A program made the position numbers and the translations under genes. Shown one piece after another: positions 48,444 through 60,995 of a stretch of 64,000 nucleotides of DNA. The notes beneath the pieces are model-generated. The model made no database searches and was not told the DNA's origin. It saw only the letters and a list, made by a program, of their open reading frames with translations. Within the stretch, counting starts at the first letter, position 1. Each line of letters opens with the position of its first letter. The DNA is from Nectonema munidae (taxonomy: Eukaryota > Nematomorpha > Nectonematoida > Nectonematidae): contig JAUIRK010000113.1 of assembly GCA_030549495.1 (NCBI GenBank), positions 201,501-265,500 on the forward strand, written 5' to 3'.

Positions 48444-51400
48444 TCTTCATTATGAAATTTGAGATTGCAGACGAAATCACCTTCATGATCTCACATTTTA
48501 TATTGACTTCTAGAGGATTGTCATCTTTGCATTTGGAATTGTAAAAAAATGAAATAAAGAGAATATTTTAGAAAGTTTCATTTAATGCTACTGTTTCATC
48601 ATGTGTAAAAGGAGATTGGCTCAAGGCCATTTTATTATTCTTAGAGAACAAGTATGAGAGAGAGAGTCTTCGCAAAACTTTATATATACAGAAGTGAATG
48701 ATGATAACATACATAAACATGAAGCTGCTTGCTCTAACAACTATGTCACTTAAAACACTTCTCAAACTTAAAACATAAACAGTTCTTATTATACTCACAT
48801 CGTTATTATTTTCCAAACGGAAAATATAATCTTCAGCTATAAAAAATCAGACTTTTTAGTTCAATTCTAAAAAAGAAGAGATAAAATAGTTCGCGATTTT
48901 TTGCTAACCAAGACGCCTCACACGATTGAATAGAATAATTTATTTTTCAATGGAACCAAATGTACAAAAAAAAAATTTTACAAACAGAAGTGCAGCTTCA
49001 AATGTCTGGATTCAATTGTGTTCTTATCTTCTTTTTCTGCCAAAATTGAACTTTCATTTTGCATGAAAAAATAGTGCCAAAAATAGGGAAATTCTAAAGA
49101 GTGACATGACAAAAGAGTCATAAATATACGGAAATTTAAAGCTGCGAAAAATCAAAGCAAAGAGATGACAAAAGAGCTATATTGATTTTTAAAATTTTTA
49201 CCTATTTGTGGTACTCCTTTGATTCATATCTAATTCTATGTCACTCCTTTGATATAAACATTAAATAGGTTTTCATGTTGTTGCAGTTTTTGAATTTTAT
49301 AAGAAAATTCAAAGAAATGACATAAAAAAAATTGACATCAATTTCATGGAAAATTTAATTGTAATCAAATAACTAGTTCACTAACTAAATAACTGAACAA
49401 CCATCAATTAATGAACAAGCTAACTTTTGATTTGTCGTTACTTTTTTGCCTCCTTTGATTTGCCATTCATATGAACATGATTTAAGGAGTGAGAAGTTGT
49501 CACCCTTTTGAACGCATCACATTAGGATGGCCCCATATTACTCACTGTAGTATATACCATTTTTAGTTCTATTTTGTCTTTTTTCAATACTATTTGTCAT
49601 TTTGAAATTATATTTTGTCTTTTGGCAATTATATTTTGTCTTTTTGCAATTATATTTTGTCTTTTTGCAATTCTAATTTGTCTTTTTGTAATCCTGTTTC
49701 TTTCAATTTTTTTAAATGTTAGTTTTTATTTGTTATATTTATATTGCTTTGACATGTACTATTTTTAATTTTTTGATATTTTGACTATTCCAATCATAAA
49801 AATTTCTTTTATTTTTTGCAGAAATGCAGAAACTAAATTAAACTTTTCAAACATAATCAAAGAAACAACCATTACTAAAAGCATAGAAGACCGTCAAAAT
49901 TTCATTTCTCATATTTTACGAAATCTTCAAAAAAAAAAAAGCCAAATGGAAATAGCTTTTTATTAACAAAATTTTACTATTTTTGTTAAATAAATTTAGT
50001 TTTTTTAAATTAGCTCCTTTAACTAATATGGTAAAAACATGTAAATTTCAAAATAATATGAAAAAAGTAAAAATATAAAAAATTTGTGTTTGAAAAAGTA
50101 GGAAAAATTTTTTTTTAATTCATCATAAATAGTCAAAATATCAAAAAAAATATAAATAGTACATGTTTAAGTAATATGAATTTAACAAATAAAAAACTAA
50201 AATTTAAAAAAATTTGAAGGAAGTAGAATTGCAAAAAGACAAAATGGAACTAAAAATTGTATAAATAAGGTAAAGCTAATGCATTATACGGTTTCAATTT
50301 CAGAGCAGTATTAATGACATCTTTTCAATAATCCATTTATGTGTAACTAACATTTGGATAGGTATCAATTATTTACAAGCCGTGCTTCAAGGTTAAAATT
50401 TCAACTATTTCGATGCCAAATTCATTTAGGTTTAGTTCAAGGTTAATATTTTTTTCTGAAAAAATTACAACTTTTAATTTATTAGAATTAAATAATGGAA
50501 GAATTATTTGTTGGCCAATCATTCCCAAGTTCAAAATTTTTGTTAAGGGTGCATGACGATAAACATTGTTATTATAACTATTTTTGATAAAAAGGAGAGT
50601 GATATCATTAGGGTATAATAAAAAAAATCAAAAAGGGGTTTATCGATGTATAATGAAAAGAGAAGAGTCCTAATATTCAAACTTGCTGAATTCATGCTTT
50701 TAAGGATGAATTGCTTTTGCATATACTTACAAACGGCATTCATTACAAGAAATAAGATGTAATCACCTTTAAATAGGAATCACAAAATCCAAAATATTTC
50801 AATTTTGTTAATAACTTATCATGATATATAATATTGAAAGCTTTAATGAAGCTCATTATCAGTTTTATGTTGGGACCGTATACAATCCAAAAGATTTTTA
50901 GTTATAAAAAAAGTAGGCTTTTCTAGTGCTAAAATAAATCAACATTAAAATATTATAACTATGCTAGAGTTTGAAGCATACGATTGAGTATTTAGAAGGT
51001 TCGAGAACTCATCTACACCACAGGCTAAACTTGATCACATTGATGGTGGGAGATATATATTATGACGCTTGACATTTTTAGATGAAGGTAACACCACTTG
51101 TAAAGCTCATTCTTTATACTAAAGTTAACCTAGCAGTGTATCAAAAAAGCAAGCCCTGAATATTTTGTTAAATTAGTTGTCAACATATAATCGTCTATAT
51201 ATACAAGTTGAAGAAACTGTCATTTAAACATCTTTTGGAGAAATACCTTTCAAATGTTTCCCGAATATCATATTAAAATGCCTTATGAAAATTTCTATTT
51301 CAGACTGCTTGATATGAATCGACTGAACGTTTAAACTAACATTATTAAAGATATAAAATTATGTATAGACAAAGTATATAACTTAATTATTCAGAAGATA

Positions 51401-51589
51401 TTTTATATATAGAATGTATATTATCAAAATAATGGCTAGTCAAAATTAGCCATTACGGGTTATTGAGATTAGCAATTGTCGAAGGTATAGTTTACAGATT
51501 CGTTATATTTTATTGTGTCTTTCATAATAGTGGAGCCTTAGTTTTATTCAAGCTTAATTTTTTTTTAATTTTAATACGCCCAAAGATTA
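48444..51589. other. Intergenic region upstream of exon 1b
   Basis: Contains the 49551-50263 MITE. The rest shows no gene. Any promoter for exon 1b should lie at its left edge, but I see no motif that fixes it. Confidence 0.7.
49551..50263. mobile_element. MITE, TATACCATTTT family, copy 3 (longer)
   Basis: Ends TATATACCATTTTTAGTTCT and GGAACTAAAAATTGTATA. Just inside the left end is a roughly 20-base tandem repeat (TATTTTGTCTTTTTGCAATT, about 4-5 copies, 49605-49690). About 713 bases, no gene recognised. Confidence 0.65.
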
Positions 51590-53830
51590 GCTTTATATAT
51601 TTGGGCTTTTCAAATGATCAATTACTTGGATGGTCCAAGACCCCTTTGTTGTTGCAAATCCCACGGCCTGCAAGGAGGCATCCACGTAGACGATGTCTGT
51701 TGGTATTGCGGGGGCTTCGAGCTTCGAAGGCATGAGGATCGTTGACATGATGTAGGGGACCGCGAGCTGGACAAGTTCGCTGTGCTCTGGCGTTTCTTTC
51801 CAATTGTATAGTGCGGAAATGATTGGGAATTTCCCAGGTAGCGTTGCTGTATAATAATTGAGGATTCCCATAATCTTCTGGCGCCAGCGTAAGGGAACTT
51901 CGGTGATTCTTTGTGTCAAGAGGAAGGCGCATAGGGCTCTCAGGAGAATCTCCTTTTTGCCATCCTGGACGCCCATTGTTCGCGGCTGGGGGTGTAGTTG
52001 CGCACGAGGAATTCTATGGATTGTGAGGGTGAGAGGATTGATTACTTAGTATTTACACGGATCCCGCATTCGTCCTCTAAGAAACCGGCAAAGGCCTTGG
52101 TAACTGTCGCCGTGGATTCATGGGTTTCCCCCAAAATTAGGAAGTCGTCCAAATAAACTATGAAACAGACTTGCTTGGGCAGTTTATTTCGCAGCCTTTC
52201 CTTGAAGGTGCCCATCAGGTGCGCCACTACGCTTTGCAGCATGGCTGGGCTAAAGCATGCCCCAATAGGTAAGCGCAGTTGAAACGGGTCTGTGAGCTTG
52301 ATTGCCGGTGTGGCAAACAGGTCCCTGGTAAAACCAAAGTCTGGTACCATTTGGGTCTTTCGATTAGACTTAGATACCAAAAAACATAGGGAGATGATTC
52401 TCCAGCGGATCGCTGGTTCCCGGACGCCCGATTGCACGCGCTTCGGAAGGACCTCCTTTGTTAAAAACTACTTTTGCTCTTTTGATGGTCCTGAGAATCT
52501 GGCGAAGGAGTGAAAGGGGGCATTACTTATAAGCCTTGGCATGTATCCATGTGTGAGATGCCGATCGTGCCCTGCTGTCGCAGATCGACTGGCGCCTTGA
52601 AGATGGGGGCCATGACCTGAAAGATAAAACCTTGAAGCGGAGCACTTAGTCCAGCTGAGGTGGTAAATGAAGGAAGCAGACTTTTGCATGAAGCAATGTA
52701 AATGATTGACTGGATTTGGTCCTCGACCGGGTCCGGGCAAGGGTTCTCGTCCGGATCGAATGACATAACCTGCGAGAATATGGTTTTCCAGAACCTGGGG
52801 GGAAACAAGTCCCTATTCTGGTCGTAGAAGTCCAGGAAGGCCCCTGGATGCGCTGGGATGAAGAAGTTCTTACTACACAAGCTGATGAATATGGAGCCAT
52901 CAATCTGGAAAGAAATTACCGGCTCGGTCGTGGCATCTACGGGGGGAGGTAACAACACGTCCAAGGTAAGCGGTACTGGTTCCTCGCCAGGATAGATTAA
53001 CAAAGGCTGGCCTCCTTCAATTCTGATCTGAGTTTGAATGAGCGCGGGTACTGGCGCTGCGACGATATCCTCCAGGCGAGATGTCTGCTCGGATATCGTC
53101 CTAACGAGGTGGGGTTGACCCTGAGTGATCTGAATGAAATACTGGACCAGTTGAGGCGGGGCCTTGACGGGAGTTCCCACTGGGAATCCAGATTGTGAAG
53201 CAAACCTTCCTCCGGAACCCAGAAGGGAGGAAGACACGACCCCTCTTCGGGGGGTTGTACGGGACGTTCCTGATAAATCACCCCTGATGAGCTTGGGGCA
53301 TCGATCCCAGCTTCGGGGAGACGCCTCTCGGCAGGGTTAGGGAGGGTGTCCGCTGAAGGTTCGATACCCGGACTGGCCGGGGAACCAGGGCATTCTGGTA
53401 TTGGGACGGGTGGGGAGGGCTATGACCATTATTCGAATAGTTGTCTCAACTCGGGGAGATTACGCCTGTTGTTTGAGTAACGAGGATAGGCTCAATACCC
53501 GGACTAGCCAGAGAGCCCAGGAGGTCAGGGGTAGGGACCGCAGAGCTATAACTGTCAGGCGAGCCCAAACTTGTTGGCCGGGCTGCCGGCCTCCTGCCAC
53601 CTTGCTCAGGATCCGAGTATCCATAAGGAAACCGCTGTTTGAGACGACCCTCTGTCCAAGGCGGAGGTATAACCGCTCAGGTATGGTTTAGGGGACTGAC
53701 CTGTTCCCATGAGGGAAGGGATACCAGCCTATCAGGAACAGGTCCGGTTGGAGGCTACGAGGCACTCGGCTGACCGTAGCCGACTAGGAAGTCCCGGTCT
53801 ATACGTCCAGCTTGCCAAGCGGTGGCTTTC
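51590..53830 (-). mobile_element. Fossil reverse-transcribing element (LTR/DIRS-like), GC-rich
   Basis: In minus-strand order: a Gly/Pro-rich gag-like region (about 53240-52527), a reverse transcriptase region with QLRLPIGACFSP and the catalytic YLDDFLI motif (about 52440-52040), and an RNase H-like region with VDASLQAVGFA (about 51976-51593). The RT-RNase H arrangement is that of LTR or DIRS-type elements. I saw no integrase or recombinase and no obvious terminal repeats. The element is incomplete and looks broken, with a few breaks. Its GC content is far above its surroundings, suggesting either a fairly young insertion or an origin with different base composition. Confidence 0.75.
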
Positions 53831-55422
53831 GTTTGACCCTTTTTTAAAAAAGTCAGACCCTTTTTTAAGTATAATATTTTATATTCATAATAGTCAAAAA
53901 TTAATTTTTTCCATTAGACATTTTATTTGAAAAATTTCCTATTTTCGACCAAAATAAAATTAATTAAAGTTAATTTTTTAATAAAAACTACTACTCGGTT
54001 GAACAGTTATAACAATGTGACACATATGGGGAAATAATACATGTATACTTGAGTCATAAATTTATGGAGTATGTTGGCTCCTAAAAATGAACAATCTTTT
54101 TAAAAACATATATTCACTTGTACAATTAATCTTTTAATAATTTTGTTTTGAAAACTATATTCATCAAGGTCAAATCTTTTTTACCAGTAGTACATTTTAA
54201 AGGAGAACACAAACTTTTAAACAAAAGAAAATTATATTTTTTTGTTTAAAAACGAAATTTAAGGCAATATGATATTATTGAATTTTAATACTCTACTTAT
54301 TAATTGTTTCAATCTATTCATGTATTATTTTATTTCTTAAACATATTTTTCATCATTATATTTTACTTAAAAAAAGACAATATTTTTATCTAGAAATTTT
54401 TCATGCTTTAAAGTGTAATACAATATATTGATTATCAATTTTATTTATGATTTTAAAAAATTGAAAAATATTGTAGGCATAATTAAAGAAAAAAAATAAA
54501 AAATATTTTGTTTATTCAGCTTTTCGGCAAAAGTCAAATTAATGATGGAACAGTTTTAACTTTCATATAAAGATCCTAATTATTTCTATCTAGCCAAATA
54601 CTAATAATGTAACAGTTGTGAACAAAACCTTAATCTACATCCACTGTATCTAATCAACATCTCTACCAACTTATTAAATTTTCTAAAAGATTTTCTAACC
54701 AAAAACCTGAGAATATTACTTAATCTTATTAAAATACTTAAAAATCTTCAGCTGGCTAATGTCAAGCTCTTCAACTGTCATAATTTCAAGTTAAATTTTA
54801 GACCTAGATTACATTTTTCAAGAAGTCTTACTATAAATGTAAAATATTCAGAATATAGTTGACGTATAACTATAAAGACATATTTTTAAAAGGGAAAAGA
54901 ATAGAATTCATAATTTTATCAAAAAATTTAACATATAAATGATCAAACATTGAAATTAAAATAAAATATTAAATCTATAAAATATACATATATAATTAAT
55001 ATAATGCAAATAAAACAATTTTTACGTCCTAACAGTGAGGTTAGAAAAAACACCGTTGCCGGTATAACAAATAATATCGTTTATGTATGGGTATCTCATC
55101 AAACAACATTAAAACTATGAAATATTATCAGCTTAATTTGAATTTATTTTGTCAATAAGAACTACAGATTGTTTTAGAAAGTTTTGAATATCTATATTAG
55201 GGAACAAAAAATTATATTCAACTTAAAAATTATTTTGACTAAGGGCTATCTTAAAATTCAAAGAAATATTATCCTCTAAATGTTTAAAACTTTGTAGCAG
55301 TTAATATATAAATATTTAATTATTTTTTTCAAAGAAAAAAAATTTTTATTATCATTTTATTTAATTTTTCTTTCCAAGTTATTATTTTATAAAAATTCAA
55401 TTTTCTCATTAATATTAGTTAA
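53831..55422. other. Intergenic AT-rich region before the LIM gene
   Basis: Nothing recognised apart from very AT-rich sequence. It should include the LIM gene promoter and 5' UTR. Confidence 0.7.
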
Positions 55423-55608
55423 ATGGTAGTCCAAAAAACTCTGGATTATCTTTGCCATAGATGTAAAATCAAAGTTTATCCCGTTGATAAAGTTGGTCCT
55501 TTAAAAAATGTTTATTTTCATCAAGCATGCTTTAGATGCTTTGTTTGTAGTATATCTTTGAATATGCGAACATTTATTCATAATCAACATGACAGTCACG
55601 ATAAAGAA
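55423..55608 (+). CDS. LIM gene exon 1
   Basis: 62 codons from ATG (context TTAAATGG) to donor GTAAGT, phase 0. Holds six of the eight zinc ligands: CHRC, HQAC and CFVC (residues 11-42). It ends HDSHDKE, just before the last ligand pair. A 5' untranslated exon upstream is possible but not seen. Confidence 0.85.
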
Positions 55609-58600
55609 GTAAGTTTTTATTGTTTTAAATATTATATATAGAATTAGTTAGTAGAAAGTTTATTCTTTGAAACTAAATCTTGGAAAAAATGTAATTCAAA
55701 TTTGATGAATTTTTAATATTTGCAATGAATTTGCATTAATAGTTTTGATTTTGTTCAAGGCTGTAGAGTTGAAAGAAAAAACTTGGACTTTTACTAAGAT
55801 TACTGCTCCGACTTCGCCTTTATTATAATCACTTGTTTTAACTTAATTTTTTTTTATTTTGCCTTTTTTAAGTAAAAAATAAAAACATTTGGTTATTGAA
55901 TTGCAAATGACATTAGTGTAAATTTATTGTTATCTTTGATGGTAGGGTTTCGAGGGCGCCGTCAATGAATTTGAATACACGGAACCGGATCCGGAAATAT
56001 TAAAAATATTGCTCCTTTTTGGCTCAAGGTAATATTCTGATACGTATAATGTATTATGCATTATATTAATATCTTAGTAACCACTTTTCTGTATAAAAAT
56101 GTTTCTATACAATACACTCTGAAATCTCTGCTTTCAAATGCAGAAAACAAAACTAAAATATCTTTTAGGGCTTCTTCCAATGGCCTTGAGATAGGTAAAA
56201 ATCTCATTCAACTCATCAATGCATACTTTTCATTTTAACGATGAAAAAAAAACAAAATTTGATCTTCTCTAAGTTCATAAATAATTATATTTTCAAACAT
56301 CTGATGTATTAATTTTATAAAATTCAATACATATTATCATCGATCATCAGTTATCTTTCTTTCATCTTCTATTGGGCACTTTTTGTTTATTGATTTCAAT
56401 ACTAATAATAGCTCAACTAAGTATACACATTTTATTTTTATTAGTGTAATATTTTAGGCATTGAGTATTGAGCAAAGTTATTATTAAGTACTCTTATGTT
56501 TTGCTATCATTCAATTCCAAAAACGTTATGATCTAATGATATGTAGTTTAAACTTAAAAAAAGACTTTACTCCACAGGATTAAAGCTTAAATTGTTGCGT
56601 TTAAAAACCATTGTCCATTATTTTAAAGGATTGAAAATGAATTACTATTTCACTTTTTTAAGCAAACACATTTGTATTAATTTTTAAGATAATTTGGAGG
56701 ATTAGTGAAGCAGTTTTTATTTTATAAATGCATAAACGTGATTTTCTAATATGTATATATTTTTCTCACTAAAATGAATTATTAATTTAGCTGCTAATTT
56801 ATAAAAAGAATTGTGTTGTGTTAATTAGATAGAATTTTTTTTGAATAAAACAGCCTACTTTAGCAAATATCATGGTCTAGTAAAATTAAAAATCCTAATT
56901 TTTTACAACATGCAAATTTTGTATGCCAATAAAAACTCCTAATATAAAATTATAACTAAAAAATTAATTTGGGTAGACCATATTAAATGTTTTTTAATAA
57001 AACACTTCCGTACTTATAATCTAGTTTTTCTAGATTTATATTATATGGATAAAATAAAATAAATTTTTTTTTATAAATTAATAAAAAAGTTGAAGGAGTC
57101 TGGAAAAAGGAATCAGGTGCTAAAATATTTCTTCCCCAAAACCGGATCCAGAAGATTTTTTCTCGATTGACTAAATTTTCATCGGATTTTGTATAACTTT
57201 ATCGATTCTAACTTCATTAAGCTCTTAAATGCCTTCGATTCCCAGCTCTACTTCTGTGTGACATTCATAGTTTAGTATAAATTTAGATTTTATTTATTCT
57301 ATCTTCCATATATATAGTTATGGTCCTTTATATTGGACAATGTTTGAGATCTGAATACAATCAAACCCGTTAAATTTATTTCTAATATTAAAAAATTATC
57401 TTTTTGACGACCGGTGTGACAGCAGTGTCCCAAAAATTAACATCGTCTGCTTCATATTTATAAAATTCTATTGAAAAAGGAATCAGACGATTAATCTACA
57501 AAATTCTGGCACTCAAATGGTTAAAACAAATATAGGTATGATCAGTGAAGTAATCATTCATTTTTATAGTAAAAATTATATCTTAGATCTTCTTTAAAAG
57601 CTTTCTTTTAAATAGGATTTTATATATTTAAACAGACGACTTTCATTTATTCAAACACTCGCGTTACAGTGGCCATTAGCCCTTTGAGGAGCATAATTTT
57701 CTGGACTCATTGTCTGCTTTCCTACCCTTTTAGGAACAAGAAAATCGTCTTCTTAAGTTATACAAAAGCAGACTATTTCATTTCTTGGTACACCGGTGTC
57801 ACACTCATTCTTAAAGGGTTAGTGCCATAATGTTAAATCTACACACATATGTCTCTAATCGACGTTAAATATCATATATACACCAAGACATAATTTTTCA
57901 AAAGAAAAATTTTTGGGCCGCTTGGTCCCAAATGTTCCGAGGGATTTAAAAAAACCGAACTTTTAATTCACCTATATTTTATAACTTTTAAACCAAATGA
58001 CCAGAGTCGAGACCAGGGCGCACATCCGGGGGGGGGGGGGGTTATGCTTCTCTGTCCTTCAAACTTTTTTTTCCATAATTTTGATTCAAACAACTCGCTT
58101 ATTTTGTCTTCATTTCATTCTCTCTCAAATTCTCCATTAGTATTATTTCTTTATCAAATATTTGTATTATAGTTAGCTTCTAGTTTTGTTTGTAAGATAT
58201 GCATATTGCATTTGTAAGATAAATTAACTTTACTTGTTTGTAATATATATTTTACCTTCGTTCATCATTGTTGGCAGATGGCTTAAGTGTAGGAGCATAG
58301 GGTTTTTCATCGAGAACCCTTTTCAGTTAATTTATACAAGATTATTCGTCCATATGAATGCGATAACGTCAACTAAAAAAATCATTAATCCGGTGATTAT
58401 TATGTTCAATCAAATTAAAAATTAATTTAAAAAAAAGTTTAATATTTTTGTTAAAATATGATTACGATGTTCTGAAAAAAACTTGATTAGTTATATTTTC
58501 AGCATTGTATACCAGTTTGTTCTGTCAACTTGTTTTTACTAAATAGCCCTCTTTCGTCTCAGTTTACCTAAAATAAAGGATTAGAAACAATATAAAATCC

Positions 58601-60336
58601 CTGCAGTTGTCTGCGGTTATTGTGAGATTTGAGCCTAAACTGCAAGTGTAATTGTCAGGTAATAAAATAATTGTGGTATGTTCATTGGACAAAAATTTTT
58701 GCATAATAAATATATCAGCTTTGATATTATCAACATGTTATATTCCTAGAGGGTAGGCAAAATTTAATTAAAATATTTTCGCTGGAAGTATAGTTTTTAA
58801 ATTTCATCAATTTTGTAAAAGAAAAAATAAAGTAGTCTTATAAATTCACGTATGCACTGTATACACCCTATTTTAAAGGATTGCTTGAATATTTGGTCTC
58901 CCGTGGTATTTCCAGACCAGTAATTTTGAAAATTGCAAAAAAATTCACCCCCAATAATTTTGAGGATGTGCGCCCTTGCTCGAGACATATCTCGACTTTA
59001 GCAAAATAAAATTGTCTTCATATTTTTTGATACAAATCTTCTTTACATTAGATAGCATCTGGTTATTACATTTCATTTCAGTACTTTTCAGATTTTTCTT
59101 TAAATTTTTATCTATTTTTCATATTTATTCTTTCAGTTGATAGTGTGTGTATAATGAGAAAGTGGTTAGTAGCAGAGGTGAAGTCGTCATCAAATTAGGA
59201 GGTTATGAAGGAGTCGTAATTGCAATTTGAAATGTCATAAAGCTAGGATTATGTTATACTTCAAGATATTTTTCTATTTATTTTTTTTAATACATGAAAA
59301 TTTTACATTGTTACCCTTATCATTTTTATATGCCTCACCCGACAATTCTCCCCAAGATATTTGACAATAGAGTTAATCCGAGTCTAACTCTGAAATGCTG
59401 TTTTCTATCCTCTTTTTTCTGATCCACGGATTTTTCCATTTTGAATGTACTGCAAGCATTCTCATAAGAGTGTTTGCTATAATTAATATTTTGTAATCTT
59501 CTGTTTAGGTGTATTGCTCTGTTCACGTTCCCAAGATATCGGCTGCTCAGTTAGATAGTCAAGCATTTTCCATTAAAAGTGCTTTGGAAGCTCCACACAA
59601 GGGAAAGTCATTTAATGAGCAAATTCGTGGAGACAGTCGCTACTCCATGAACACACAGTCCATGGAAATTCAAGAAGCCATTCGTTCAGCCAAACAACTA
59701 AACCACGTCCCTTACCACAATCCATCCTTTGATCATAATTTGTCCAAAAATGGGCACTCAAACTCCCAAAGTCATCAACGAAATGGTTTCGTTCATCATG
59801 ACAAGCTTAGCTTTTCTGAGGAATACCTAAGTCAAAGAGACGACAGTGACATCTCTCTCAGCGACGAAAGAAACTTTGATCATCTTCAAAATAGATTCAA
59901 TAAGAAGTCCTTCAGCAATAGCACTCTCCTGGAGAAGGTCAGGCTGATGAGAAATGGCAATGATCCTGCAGCATCTCATAAGCTGAATGATGGTGACAAT
60001 TCTCATTCAAGATTTTCCTTCGAGGATGCCAGTAAGAATAAATTGCATGAAGTCAAAGCTGCGTTGGATAAAAGTAGCGACTTTAAAAGAGTGTTTCGCC
60101 CAAGCGAAGACAAGCCTGACCTCTTAAATGAAACGTATACAACAATGATACCTGATGTTCGTCAAACGAATTTCAAAAATAATGCCAATGTCATACTCAA
60201 TAAAGCAAATTCCAGCATCGATCCCCAACTAAATCAATCACTGAATCAGGATTTTTCCAGGTATGAGCCCAAGCCAAAGCAACGCATGCCGCTTTCACAG
60301 GAAACACGTGGTAGCGAAGATACGCTCAAAAATGTG
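55423..60336 (+). CDS. LIM-domain protein (hillarin/LTD-1-like?), first two coding exons, 3' end off window
   Basis: Exons 55423-55608 and 59509-60336 join in phase 0 into 338 open codons. Residues 11-68 form one complete LIM domain: C11-x2-C14, H33-x2-C36, C39-x2-C42 and C65-x2-H68, two zinc sites for protein-protein contacts. After it come VPK, SIKSALEAPHKGKSFNEQIR and about 250 residues rich in Ser, Asn, His and charge, probably disordered. A single N-terminal LIM followed by a long linker is the layout I recall for hillarin/LTD-1 (LIM plus transglutaminase-like, cytoskeletal), but the diagnostic C-terminal domain is off the window, so the name is tentative. A GTAAGC donor at 60337 shows that the gene continues. 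Confidence 0.82.
57405..57524. mobile_element. MITE, CGTCTGC family, degenerate copy
   Basis: Contains GACGACCGGTGTGACAGC, ACATCGTCTGCTTCATATTT and CACTCAAATGGTTAA, in the same order as the neighbouring copy at 57.7 kb. Confidence 0.5.
57676..57822. mobile_element. MITE with TTARCCCTTTGAGG ends (CGTCTGC family)
   Basis: Left TTAGCCCTTTGAGGAGCAT, right inverted ATTCTTAAAGGGTTAG. Inner GTCTGCTTTC, AGCAGACTATTTC and ACACCGGTGTCACACT. It is the tidiest of several related copies. In intron 1 of the LIM gene. Confidence 0.65.
58014..58978 (+). mobile_element. hAT-type non-autonomous element, 965 bases
   Basis: Ends CAGGGCGCACATCC and GGATGTGCGCCCTTG, flanked by 8-base duplications GTCGAGAC (58006-58013) and CTCGAGAC (58979-58986), 7 of 8 matching. 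It contains a run of 14 G at 58028-58041 just inside the left end and no transposase I recognise. In intron 1 of the LIM gene. A similar end (CAAGGGCGCACAGATCG) lies near 7067. Confidence 0.82.
59509..60336 (+). CDS. LIM gene exon 2
   Basis: 828 bases, 276 codons, acceptor TTCTGTTTAG and donor GTAAGC, phase 0 at both ends. It opens VYCSVHVPK, supplying the last two LIM ligands, then a low-complexity hydrophilic region (LNHVPYHNPSFDHNLSKNGH) and near its end EPKPKQRMPLSQETRGS. GC content is clearly higher than in the flanking introns. Confidence 0.88.
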
Positions 60337-60499
60337 GTAAGCTTTTGGGAATATATTTTAACGAAATTACATTCACAGCCACCATAAAAAAACCACGATA
60401 TAATATCCAACCCACTATAAAACGTATGTATCCTTTCAAGCCAAAAATTATGAAAGAAGTTATACCCATGTGTGAGACAACATAGAAGTGTAGGTATTT

Positions 60500-60685
60500 C
60501 AGTCATCTCACTGAAAAATAGAATGCTATATGAGAAACAACTAACTGCATATAAAGGTAAATGTACGCTGGAGGGGTTTTATGTACAAAGTGCAAATGGA
60601 GGCAGGACGTTGGATCAAACGCGAGACCTTGTGGTATCCAAGCTAAGTATCTAACAAACCTTACTCACGCATATACTGAAATTGA
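60500..60685 (-). repeat. tRNA-derived SINE, copy 2
   Basis: The minus strand reads GTGAGTAAGGTTTGTTAGAT, CACAAGGTCTCGCGTTTGATC (box B degenerate), then CATTTACCTTTATATGCAG and TTTCTCAT in the same order as copy 1. In the intron after LIM exon 2. Confidence 0.55.
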
Positions 60686-60726
60686 GATGATATGAGAGCA
60701 CCGTTGCGGACTCAGAGGGAAATATC

Positions 60727-60995
60727 CAGTAGTGGGATTCAAATTTTTTGTCGGCCGGTTCTGTTACAAAAAAGTCAAATTTGTCAGCAAATAAACTTCT
60801 CAATTTTGATTATTTCCCAATAAAATTTTAAAATAATGGTTAAACAAGCACCATTATAATGATGTTGTGGGTGCTTATTTTACTGTACGGTCTTGTACTA
60901 TATAAATAAATAAATGTTTTACTGTTCGCCGAACTTACAAAATTCCGTGAGACGGTTCTAACGAACCGGTGCGAAACGGCTGAATCCCACTACTG
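60727..60995 (+). mobile_element. hAT-type MITE, 269 bases, perfect TSD
   Basis: Ends CAGTAGTGGGATTCA and TGAATCCCACTACTG (15 of 15 inverted), flanked by perfect 8-base duplications GAAATATC at 60719-60726 and 60996-61003. Second-tier inverted segments GGCCGGTTC and GAACCGGTG lie inside. It sits in the intron after LIM exon 2. Confidence 0.95.

Noticed and set aside
48568-48816. 82-codon minus-strand ORF upstream of exon 1b, considered as a further cassette
   Set aside because: No ANF-receptor motifs and low-complexity composition.
49574-49768. Hydrophobic 64-codon ORF resembling a membrane peptide
   Set aside because: Arises from the TATTTTGTCTTTTTGCAATT tandem repeat inside a MITE.
53401-53930. 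Plus-strand ORFs in the GC-rich block
   Set aside because: Antisense frames of the retroelement fossil; high GC makes chance ORFs longer.
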